From NCBI GenBank assembly GCA_016195395.1, contig JACPZR010000059.1:1-7282 (forward strand): a stretch of DNA of 7,282 bases. Reading direction: 5' to 3'. Of the stretch, positions 1 to 5,479 are shown piece after piece (position 1 is the stretch's first letter; each line of letters starts with the position of its first letter). The notes beneath the pieces were generated by a model that was not told the origin of the DNA, made no database searches, and was given only the letters and a program-made list of their open reading frames with translations. The DNA is from Spirochaetia bacterium (lineage in GTDB: Bacteria > Spirochaetota > Leptospirae > Leptospirales > Leptonemataceae). A program made the translations under genes and the position numbers.

Positions 1-14
1 TGCCGAGAATCACG

Positions 15-587
15 TCATCGGAGCGCCAGACGCAGATCGTCGGCAAGATCGTCAGGGGAAAAAGCGTGCGGAATCGTCTTTCGGAGCGCCGGACCTTTTT
101 CCAGCCAGAGAATCGACGTTGAATGATCAATCTCCGTTCCGCGGGCCCCGGCGTAGATGCCGCAGGCTGCGGCCAACGCTTGAATGTCTTCTGCGCTTCC
201 GGTTACGCTGATCATGTCCGCGTAGAATCGGTGCGCAAATTCCTCTGCCGCAGCGGGCGAGTCGCGTTCGGTGTCCACAGATACAAATACGAGCGCGACT
301 TTCCCTTGTTGTTCCGCCGGGAGGACGGACAGCGCCCGTCCCAATCGCTTCAACGTGTCCGGGCAGATGGCGGGGCATCGTGTGTAGCCAAAGAAAACCA
401 GAGCGACTTGTCGCCCTTCCAAGACCTTGGACAACTGAATCCCGCCGGGTCCCTTGACGATCACGTCCTTGAGGGGGAGAGGTTCCGGGAGGGATGGAAA
501 ATGCTCCGCCGGCCGTCTGCACCCGGCCGAAAGAAATACGGCTGCCGCGACAGCGGCTATCACAATGTCAAGTCTCTGAAAGCGCAT
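15..587 (-). CDS. SCO1/SenC/PrrC-family copper chaperone lipoprotein
   Basis: A thioredoxin-fold protein of the SCO1/SenC family, which delivers copper to the CuA site of cytochrome c oxidase or reduces its cysteines on the outer face of the cytoplasmic membrane. The 190-residue product has a short basic N-terminus, a hydrophobic core (about residues 7-20) and a lipobox-like LSAGC with the lipidated Cys at 23. The family metal-binding set is complete: a CPAIC motif after FFGYTR gives Cys71 and Cys75, and His155 lies in the sequence DHSTSILWL. The VSVDTERDSP segment at about 103-111 is also typical. I chose the ATG at 587 because it places the signal peptide at the N-terminus. A TTG at 635 would add 16 residues that spoil it. 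No strong Shine-Dalgarno is seen. The gene is divergent from the next one with a 93-base gap. Family assignment is firm; the exact oxidase served is not shown. Confidence 0.93.
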   Translation of the reverse strand: MRFQRLDIVIAAVAAAVFLSAGCRRPAEHFPSLPEPLPLKDVIVKGPGGIQLSKVLEGRQVALVFFGYTRCPAICPDTLKRLGRALSVLPAEQQGKVALVFVSVDTERDSPAAAEEFAHRFYADMISVTGSAEDIQALAAACGIYAGARGTEIDHSTSILWLEKGPALRKTIPHAFSPDDLADDLRLALR

Positions 588-680
588 GCTGGATACGGGC
601 TCGGTAAAAGAAAGTGTTGAAGGGCGCCGCGTCAACCATCAAACGATTGACATTCACAGGCGGTGTCGGCATCGAACGGC

Positions 681-1742
681 ATGACGAAGCGCCGCACCCT
701 GCACCATTGTCTGACAGCGGCGGTGATCCTCATTCAAAGCCATTTTTTCCAGGCGCCCCTTCTTCCTCAGTCCATGGGTTTTTCTACGGTGGAAGAATAC
801 GCGTTCCAACCGGCCGATGACGAAGGCTACCTCCAGGCTTGGAATGTGAACTTTCAGGGGAACGGATACTATATTTATATCAACTATGTAATCGGCAACG
901 CAGGCCCGGGGTCGCTCAATAACGGAGTCAACGTGCTGGTCCTCCATAATGGAAAGCAGAGGCTGTTTGTGGAAGAGCGGTCGCAGCGGAGCCTGATCGC
1001 GGTGCCCGGAAAGTACGGCCATAAGAGCGGCAGAAACGAGCTTTCGTTTGACGGCACCTATCACGCCCGCATCGACATCAAAGACCTGAAGATTGATCTG
1101 ACGCTCCGTCCGCTCATGCCCGGCGTGCGCCTGTCAGGCGGGAACATCGCCGTGAACGCGGGCGAGGTGATTCGCGCGGACATTCCCGTTCCCAGCGCCC
1201 TTGCCGAGGGCTCCATTACTATCGACGGCGTTGAGTCGCCTTTGAAAGGCCTGGGCGGGATGGAATACCTGCGCACAAATTCGTCACCTCATACATACGC
1301 CAAACGGTTTCTCCTCCTGCGCACCTATAACGCGGATTCCGCCTTCTTTCTGGGCGGTTTCTTTGGGACTTCAAAATTCCCCGGAGGGAACCTGATGCTT
1401 GCGGGTCTGGTCAAGAAAGGCGTCTTCACAATGCAGGGTCGGGTAGCGTCGGTGGAGTTTCCCAAAAAAGAGATCGACCCGATTTCCGGCTACGAAGTGC
1501 CCGTGGAGACGATCTATCATATCGCGCACCCGGAGTGCACAGTGAAAGAAGACCGCCAGTACATGACCGGCGGATTCTACGTGATTGGCCACGTGTCCGC
1601 GCTTTTGCGATGGGTGGTGACGTTATTCTTTGCCCGGCCCTTTATTCTTCACTATTCCACAAAAACGACGGTGGAGTGCGCGGGTTGGAAGGCGCCGGAG
1701 GTGTTCCAGACGGAATCGACTTACTACATGATCAACGAGTAA
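681..1742 (+). CDS. Secreted protein, possibly lipocalin-fold Svf1/CrtC/AttH-like
   Basis: A 353-residue protein with a basic N-terminus (MTKRR) and a hydrophobic stretch at about 10-27 that could be a signal peptide. The body is beta-rich. Around 52-92 an aromatic and Gly/Asn-rich segment (AWNVNFQGNGYYIYINYVIG, then GVNVLVLHNGK) resembles the first half of Svf1/CrtC/AttH proteins, which have two lipocalin-like barrels. A second half begins near the GLGGMEYL segment (190-197) and is followed by alternating strands up to the C-terminus. This is a fold-level resemblance recalled by eye; no catalytic residue can be named and a substrate (possibly lipid or isoprenoid-like) is only inferred. The start is uncertain: ATG at 681 lacks a clear ribosome binding site; GTG at 663 and ATG at 774 are alternatives. 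It is convergent with cheX. No U-tract terminator follows it on its own strand. Confidence 0.6.
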   Translation: MTKRRTLHHCLTAAVILIQSHFFQAPLLPQSMGFSTVEEYAFQPADDEGYLQAWNVNFQGNGYYIYINYVIGNAGPGSLNNGVNVLVLHNGKQRLFVEERSQRSLIAVPGKYGHKSGRNELSFDGTYHARIDIKDLKIDLTLRPLMPGVRLSGGNIAVNAGEVIRADIPVPSALAEGSITIDGVESPLKGLGGMEYLRTNSSPHTYAKRFLLLRTYNADSAFFLGGFFGTSKFPGGNLMLAGLVKKGVFTMQGRVASVEFPKKEIDPISGYEVPVETIYHIAHPECTVKEDRQYMTGGFYVIGHVSALLRWVVTLFFARPFILHYSTKTTVECAGWKAPEVFQTESTYYMINE

Positions 1743-1778
1743 AAAAACAGACTCCTTCCGGATTCCGGTCGGAGTCTG
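1741..1778 (-). terminator. Distal intrinsic terminator of the cheX operon
   Basis: An 8-bp perfect stem, CAGACTCC (1748-1755) with GGAGTCTG (1771-1778), encloses a second short CCGG/CCGG pairing. Next to the stem on the low-coordinate side is an A-run, which reads as a T-tract after the hairpin on the minus strand. It begins directly at the stop codon of the plus-strand gene, but in the plus direction no T-run follows, so it should work for minus-strand transcripts. Confidence 0.6.
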
Positions 1779-1831
1779 GAGTTACACGAATGATAATATT
1801 ACCTTCGGCGGGAGCGGCATTCTTCCCGCGC

Positions 1832-1858
1832 AAAAAAAGGGCGGTCCCGCCCAAAAAA
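1832..1858 (-). terminator. Proximal intrinsic terminator of cheX
   Basis: A compact GC hairpin GGGCGGTCCCGCCC (1839-1852) is flanked by seven A (1832-1838) and six A (1853-1858). Read on the minus strand the stem is followed by seven T, the classical rho-independent form. It starts only five bases after the cheX stop codon at 1864-1866, so it almost certainly ends the cheX transcript. In the plus direction the hairpin is followed by A, not T. Confidence 0.82.
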
Positions 1859-1863
1859 CACCG

Positions 1864-2322
1864 TCATTCCAGTGAGATGTTGACTTCCAGCATTCCGACT
1901 TTGGAGTAAAGGTTCAGCGAAATCGTGCGGCCGGAATCAAACCGGTGCTGTTTCATCCGCGTATCGATCACGAGCGGCGTGGACATGTCCAGTTCAGTTC
2001 CCCGTTTGAGAAACGCGGACATAGCATTCCCCGTCATCACGTTGGCCATCTCGCCGATCACGTCGCGGTATTCCAGAATGAGCTCATTTTCCCCCACTTT
2101 CGGCAGGAGAATTTTGGTCAACCGGTAGGCTGTTTCAATGTTGAGGGAATAGACCACGCGTCCTTTTACGGATCCCTTAACATCAATGACGATTGCAACG
2201 TCATGCGTGGGAGCCGGGGTGTCGCGCAGCGTCATCTTGCCGCGCAACAGCTCCAATTTTAGCAGACTCCGGAATACGGAGACAGCAGACTCAAGAAACG
2301 GGCTGACGAGTTCTGCTTTCAA
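1864..2322 (-). CDS. cheX: CheX-family chemotaxis phosphatase (CheY-P phosphatase)
   Basis: A 152-residue protein of the CheC/CheX/FliY phosphatase group; CheX hydrolyses phospho-CheY in the cytoplasm and resets the flagellar motor signal. The active-site helix is intact: in the segment DVIGEMANVMTGNA the catalytic pair is Glu91 and Asn94, matching the ExxN arrangement of CheX. The N-terminal helix (KAELVSPFLESAVSVF) and the central DVAIVIDVKGSVKGRVVYS strand pair are also typical, and the length is normal. The start is a TTG at 2322, since no ATG lies near and the family helix begins at residue 2. An AGGG lies three bases upstream and another AGG eleven bases upstream. It lies 20 bases downstream of the foldase gene on the same strand, so the two probably share a transcript. 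No cheA, cheY or receptor gene is in the window. Confidence 0.93.
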   Translation of the reverse strand: MKAELVSPFLESAVSVFRSLLKLELLRGKMTLRDTPAPTHDVAIVIDVKGSVKGRVVYSLNIETAYRLTKILLPKVGENELILEYRDVIGEMANVMTGNAMSAFLKRGTELDMSTPLVIDTRMKQHRFDSGRTISLNLYSKVGMLEVNISLE

Positions 2323-2342
2323 TGTCCCTGAGACCTGCTTGT

Positions 2343-3557
2343 CTAGAAATCATCCGGCATCTGCACGGGCTCTCTGCCGGCGTCCTTTCCGCCAAAGGCT
2401 TTCTTGTAGAGGGCAAACTTTCCTCGTGCAGCTTCGCGCTCAATGATGAAACCCAGGAAGCCAAGCGCGGCTCGCTGTGTTTTATCTTCAGATTCCTTGT
2501 CCACTTTTGCTGTTTCCACTTTAATGTCCGGAATCCGGACGTTAGTGGCTTCAAAGTAAATCGTCTGGTCTTGGTCCTGATGCGGGCCGGAGGTCACGGG
2601 GCCCGGACCACCCTTCAGATCCACAAGAATACCCGGAAGGTTGAGCTTGGCCGCTTCCTTGTCTCCCAATGGGACGGCGGCGAGGCCTTCCAATGATACA
2701 CCCGGAATCCTCTTCGCGGGAACGCCTGTGATCTTTGCCACTTCGTCAAGCGACGGGTTGGCTCCAAGCTTGGACAGTTTGGTCTTGATGTCCGCCATCA
2801 ATACCTGCTTCTTCTGTGTCTTGATCCGGTTTTTTACGAATTCTTTCTCTTCGTCAAACTTCTTCTTCTGGTTATCAGAGAGTTTCTTTTGTTCTTCATC
2901 GTACTGGCGGCGGATTTCTTCTTCTGATGCGCTCACTTGACTCTCTAGAGCGTTATTCAGGTCAGCGGTAGTGTACCGCACAATGCGCACATCCAGCGTT
3001 ATCTTTTTAGCCAGTTCTTCGCTGCGAAGCGCCGCTTCCGACATGGGGAAGTTGCGTCCCAGTTTTTCGTATACTCTCTGTGCTTCCCCCACGCGGACCT
3101 GGAGATCCACGGGATAGTTGGCCAGCTCGCGTCTGTAGAGTTCATCCAGGGACAAACGGTCTTCAGCGTGGAGGCCCGCCTGTCGCTTGAAGTTTGCGCG
3201 GGCGCGCTCGAGGGCTGCTTTTTCGATGGATGCCGGAAGTACGGCCAGGCCCATTTCCCGGGCGATTTTTGGGAGAACGTACAATTCTCTAGTCTGGGAC
3301 GTTATACAGCGCTGGACCAAAAACTCCGGGATCTTCCCGCTGGGTCCGCCGAACTGCTGGAGCCGGTCGCGGCAGTTGCTGTCCGCAATCGCAATCATCC
3401 GCATGGAGATTTCCTCGCCGTCAAACTGTCCGGCGCCGGAACGACCGGCCAGGATGGCCATGATCTCATCCCTGGGCTGCCGCGAAAACGTGATCGCGAG
3501 CATCATAACTAGAATTACTACAACGAAAGCAGAGCCTATCTTGGTTAACCAATTCAT
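2343..3557 (-). CDS. SurA/PpiD-like membrane-anchored periplasmic chaperone, parvulin domain not seen
   Basis: A 404-residue protein with one N-terminal membrane anchor (about residues 6-24, FVVVILVMMLAITF) and a long periplasmic part, the type II topology of PpiD. Residues about 45-180 are helical with the SurA_N-like pattern (IPEFLVQRCITSQ, then LYVLPKIAREMGL, then LSLDELYRREL). Residues 187-222 (LDVRIVRYTTADL, then VSASEEEIRRQYDEEQKKL) match the PpiD/SurA pattern in which a 'vsdeeikayYe' helix leads into the parvulin domain. Here that helix continues as a very charged Lys/Glu stretch to about 252, and the FKBP/parvulin core is not recognisable. The C-terminal part (about 255-404) is less familiar. 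The function is inferred to be folding or holding of exported proteins. The ATG at 3557 was chosen because the anchor starts there; the frame stays open upstream to 3827, but that extension has no sense in the family and overlaps the divergent gene. Confidence 0.75.
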   Translation of the reverse strand: MNWLTKIGSAFVVVILVMMLAITFSRQPRDEIMAILAGRSGAGQFDGEEISMRMIAIADSNCRDRLQQFGGPSGKIPEFLVQRCITSQTRELYVLPKIAREMGLAVLPASIEKAALERARANFKRQAGLHAEDRLSLDELYRRELANYPVDLQVRVGEAQRVYEKLGRNFPMSEAALRSEELAKKITLDVRIVRYTTADLNNALESQVSASEEEIRRQYDEEQKKLSDNQKKKFDEEKEFVKNRIKTQKKQVLMADIKTKLSKLGANPSLDEVAKITGVPAKRIPGVSLEGLAAVPLGDKEAAKLNLPGILVDLKGGPGPVTSGPHQDQDQTIYFEATNVRIPDIKVETAKVDKESEDKTQRAALGFLGFIIEREAARGKFALYKKAFGGKDAGREPVQMPDDF

Positions 3558-3640
3558 ATGGGAGTTTCCAGAGGCAGACCGTACAATTGGGGGATTTTGC
3601 GCTATCCGAAAAATGTTTGCCTGTGGGACCAGGACGGGAG

Positions 3641-3646
3641 AAGGAG
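3641..3646 (+). promoter_or_regulatory. Ribosome binding site fixing the start of the 3654 gene
   Basis: AAGGAG, seven bases before the ATG at 3654. It supports this start over the in-frame ATG at 3558, which would add 32 residues in front of the membrane segment. A GTG at 3651 is four bases from the site and less well placed. Confidence 0.8.
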
Positions 3647-3653
3647 CACCGTG

Positions 3654-4244
3654 ATGTTCACATTGGCGCTCATCTTGATCGGCGCGGGCCTTGTCCTGCT
3701 TCTGGCCTTCTTTGTCTCCATCGCGGTGACAAGAAAGGAGGAGGTGGAAGATCAAAACGACGCCTACCACCGCGCGGGGCCGGACCTGCCTCCATGGCGG
3801 GGGCGCACTTCGGCACCCGGAGGCCACGCGCAGGCGTCAGCTCATCCTCCGGCACGCCCCCATGTGCCTTACACAGCCCCCAAGCCCCCTATTTCCAGCG
3901 CCCCGTCGCCGCAGGATCTGGTGGTTTCAGGGATTCTCTATTTGGACCCGGCGCGTCGGGTCAGGGATGAGTCAGCCAGGTCAGGCGACGTCCGGCCGGA
4001 AGTGCTGATGGCTCTGACTCGCGTGGGCCCGGCAACGCTCGTTGTTCAGGGCGCCGATTTCATTGTCCACGCGGGCAACGCTACGTATCGTTATGCGTCA
4101 TCGGAACTGGATCAGATTCTTTTTGTAAGAGGTGGAGTCGCACTGATCACAGCGGGCGCGTCTACGCCCATCCCGGTGTTTCTGACAGAACAGCACGACA
4201 TTGTAAAGGAATACGTACGCTCCCGTTCGCGGGCGCCGGCTTGA
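3654..4244 (+). CDS. Single-pass membrane protein of unknown family
   Basis: I do not recognise the family. The 196-residue protein has an N-terminal membrane segment (residues 2-26, very hydrophobic), then a charged patch RKEEVED, a Pro/Ala/Gly-rich flexible linker (about 42-86) and a compact C-terminal domain (about 87-190). That domain is a run of short strands (LVVSGILYL, ATLVVQGADFIVHAG, ATYRYASSELDQILFVRGG, ALITAGA, IPVFL) closed by a helix (EQHDIVKEYVRSR). Strand order and the final helix recall PH-like or GRAM-like barrels, but this is only an impression. The next gene starts four bases after its stop, so the two are probably co-translated partners. It is divergent from the PpiD-like gene with 96 bases between starts, in which no convincing promoter boxes were seen for either direction. 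Confidence 0.8.
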   Translation: MFTLALILIGAGLVLLLAFFVSIAVTRKEEVEDQNDAYHRAGPDLPPWRGRTSAPGGHAQASAHPPARPHVPYTAPKPPISSAPSPQDLVVSGILYLDPARRVRDESARSGDVRPEVLMALTRVGPATLVVQGADFIVHAGNATYRYASSELDQILFVRGGVALITAGASTPIPVFLTEQHDIVKEYVRSRSRAPA

Positions 4245-4248
4245 CCGC

Positions 4249-5265
4249 ATGATCGAACCGTACGGACGCAAAAAAAGTGAAGGCCCCAAGCGGCTGCTGG
4301 GCATTGCCCTTGTTGCGGTGATACTCGGCGCGCTTGGATTGGGCGGTTGGTTTTACGGCCCCGCGTTATACTTCCAGTTTTCCGGGGACGCCATCATCCG
4401 CATTTCCAAGAAGGCGGATGCCTACGAATCGCGTTTGTTGTCGGAAGGTCAGGAGCCGGCGGACCTCTATGCGCAGATTGAAGAAACGCGCCGCATCTTG
4501 AACCTGGTGGAGCGCGAGAATCCCGTCAGCGCGGAAGCTGTCTACTACCAAGGCTTGTTCGATTTCTTTGAACTCATGCTGCGCCTCAAGCTCGACGGTC
4601 AGACACTGGTTCAGTTGACGGGACGCGGTTACCTTCCGCCGGAAAGCACCGGCCACGGGCTGCCAGCGTTCAAGGCCTCCGACCTTGCACGACGCGCAGG
4701 CATCCGCATGCGCAAAGCTTTGGCCCTGGATCCGGGCCTTGCTCAGGCGCCCATCGCCGGTCTTGTGATTGCCTATTCAGATGTTCTCGTGACGAGTCGC
4801 ACAGATCCTCTCCTCTATGAATACTTAAAGAGAATTAAGATTTCGCAGATCCGCGAGGCCTATCGTCCCTATGCTCTCTGGATGAGTCTGGCTCTCTACG
4901 CGTTGCAGGGGCGCAAAGCTGAACTCGAGTCGCTGGCACAGGAGTTGGAAAAGCCGGGCACGCCGCTGACAGCGGTGGGATTCAAGTTGGACAAAGACAG
5001 CCTCCAGCTTGTGCTCTGTCACGGGATGTTTCATGCAAAGGATTACTTGAGGGCCTTGGATCTGACCCGGCAGGTGCGCGCGTCCAAAGCGCCGGATGCG
5101 TTACGCGCGGAAGCTGCGCGGATGGAAGGAGAAATTTTTCTAGTGCAGAGTGGACCGGACGCCGCACGTCCTCACTTTGAAGAAGCCAAACGCCTTCTGG
5201 GCGGTAAGGATGCTTTCATGGACGAGCGTCTGAAGGCAATTTCTGACAAAGAGACGAAAAGATAG
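4249..5265 (+). CDS. Membrane-anchored TPR-like helical repeat protein
   Basis: A 338-residue protein with a short basic N-terminus (GRKKSEGPKR), one membrane segment at about 15-37 and an otherwise helical extracytoplasmic region. Helix pairs with TPR-like spacing and residues occur at about 72-112 (DLYAQIEETRRILNLVE, then AEAVYYQGLFDFFELM), 145-182 (LARRAGIRMRKALALDPGLA), 205-235, 255-280 and 284-318 (a final pair ending FEEAKRLLG). The ALALDPG turn is the clearest TPR signature. Such proteins usually hold protein partners together; no enzyme motif is present. It has no ribosome binding site of its own and follows the anchor gene by four bases, so translational coupling is likely. This suggests a two-protein envelope complex. 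The specific role is unknown. Confidence 0.82.
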   Translation: MIEPYGRKKSEGPKRLLGIALVAVILGALGLGGWFYGPALYFQFSGDAIIRISKKADAYESRLLSEGQEPADLYAQIEETRRILNLVERENPVSAEAVYYQGLFDFFELMLRLKLDGQTLVQLTGRGYLPPESTGHGLPAFKASDLARRAGIRMRKALALDPGLAQAPIAGLVIAYSDVLVTSRTDPLLYEYLKRIKISQIREAYRPYALWMSLALYALQGRKAELESLAQELEKPGTPLTAVGFKLDKDSLQLVLCHGMFHAKDYLRALDLTRQVRASKAPDALRAEAARMEGEIFLVQSGPDAARPHFEEAKRLLGGKDAFMDERLKAISDKETKR

Positions 5266-5289
5266 AAATTTTCGCATCGTGGAGCAATT

Positions 5290-5345
5290 CCAAACTGGTC
5301 CCAAAATGGACCAATTTGGCGCCGATTGGTCCCGCTTTGCGCCAA
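5290..5345. repeat. Overlapping inverted repeats able to form alternative hairpins
   Basis: Three pairings overlap. First, CCAAACTGGTCC (5290-5301) with GGACCAATTTGG (5308-5319): 11 of 12 positions pair around a six-base loop. Second, GGACCAAT (5308-5315) with ATTGGTCC (5325-5332): eight perfect pairs around a centre containing the palindrome GGCGCC. Third, TTGGCGC (5316-5322) with GCGCCAA (5339-5345): seven perfect pairs, followed seven bases later by a T7 run (5353-5359). TGGTCCC also occurs twice in direct orientation, 31 bases apart. The first and second pairings exclude each other, and the third partly overlaps the first. It could be a terminator for the TPR gene with alternative folding, or a cluster of operator sites for the lipoprotein gene downstream. 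Confidence 0.7.
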
Positions 5346-5359
5346 CCCAGACTTTTTTT
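5316..5359 (+). terminator. Possible terminator after the TPR gene
   Basis: The stem TTGGCGC/GCGCCAA (5316-5322 and 5339-5345) with a 16-base loop is followed by CCCAGAC and then seven T. The gap between stem and T-run is longer than in a standard intrinsic terminator, so activity would be weak or depend on which alternative hairpin forms. Confidence 0.35.
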
Positions 5360-5404
5360 GCCACTTACGTACTAATTTCGTGAGAATAACTTCCCTCTCA
5401 GGCG

Positions 5405-5410
5405 TATAAT
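5405..5410 (+). promoter_or_regulatory. Consensus -10 box of the lipoprotein gene
   Basis: A perfect TATAAT. Transcription would start near 5417 and give a leader of about 63 bases before the ATG at 5480. No -35 hexamer resembling TTGACA is found at 15-19 bases upstream, and no TG extension precedes the box, so the promoter may need an activator. The inverted repeats at 5290-5345 end about 60 bases upstream of the box, a position where a regulator could bind. Confidence 0.5.
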
Positions 5411-5415
5411 GCGCA

Positions 5416-5461
5416 AATGAGCAGCATCTTTTGTGATGCTCACGGGCGGGCCGTTGGCCCG
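5416..5461 (+). other. Structured leader with two hairpins
   Basis: The predicted transcript start is followed by AGCATC/GATGCT (six pairs around a six-base loop; outer TGAG/CTCA can extend it with a three-base bulge, about 5418-5442), then CGGGCC/GGCCCG (5447-5452 with 5456-5461) with a GTT loop. The second hairpin ends seven bases before the ribosome binding site at 5469-5473. It matches no riboswitch class that I can recall. Confidence 0.45.
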
Positions 5462-5468
5462 TCGGTTT

Positions 5469-5473
5469 GGGAG
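5469..5473 (+). promoter_or_regulatory. Ribosome binding site of the repeat lipoprotein gene
   Basis: GGGAG, six bases before the ATG at 5480. It selects this start over the in-frame ATG at 5417, which lies only six bases after the -10 box and would put 21 residues before the signal peptide. Confidence 0.75.
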
Positions 5474-5479
5474 AACGGC

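Noticed and set aside
1..14. A GTG one base after the SCO stop on the minus strand as start of a next gene
   Set aside because: Only four codons are visible; too little to support a gene.
588..635. TTG start at 635 that would extend the SCO protein by 16 residues
   Set aside because: The ATG at 587 begins a proper lipoprotein signal peptide; the extension has no ribosome binding site and would bury the signal.
647..652. Perfect TTGACA as a -35 box for the plus gene at 681
   Set aside because: At 16-18 bases downstream there is only CATCGA-like sequence, no -10 box, and the transcript would start at or after the chosen ATG.
1792..1797. GATAAT as a -10 box in the convergent intergenic region
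   Set aside because: No -35 partner and no gene downstream on that strand; it is AT-rich sequence between hairpins.
3558..3827. Upstream extension of the PpiD-like protein to 3827 with another hydrophobic stretch
   Set aside because: It overlaps the divergent gene, looks like antisense of its membrane and linker coding, and the family anchor starts at the ATG at 3557.
5411..5475. A GEMM-type cyclic dinucleotide riboswitch in the leader
   Set aside because: A GCGCAAA is present, but the conserved core that should follow and the second receptor stem are not; the hairpins do not fit that fold.
5417..5479. ATG at 5417 as start of the lipoprotein
   Set aside because: It lies six bases after the -10 box and has no ribosome binding site; ATG at 5480 has GGGAG and a signal peptide directly after it.
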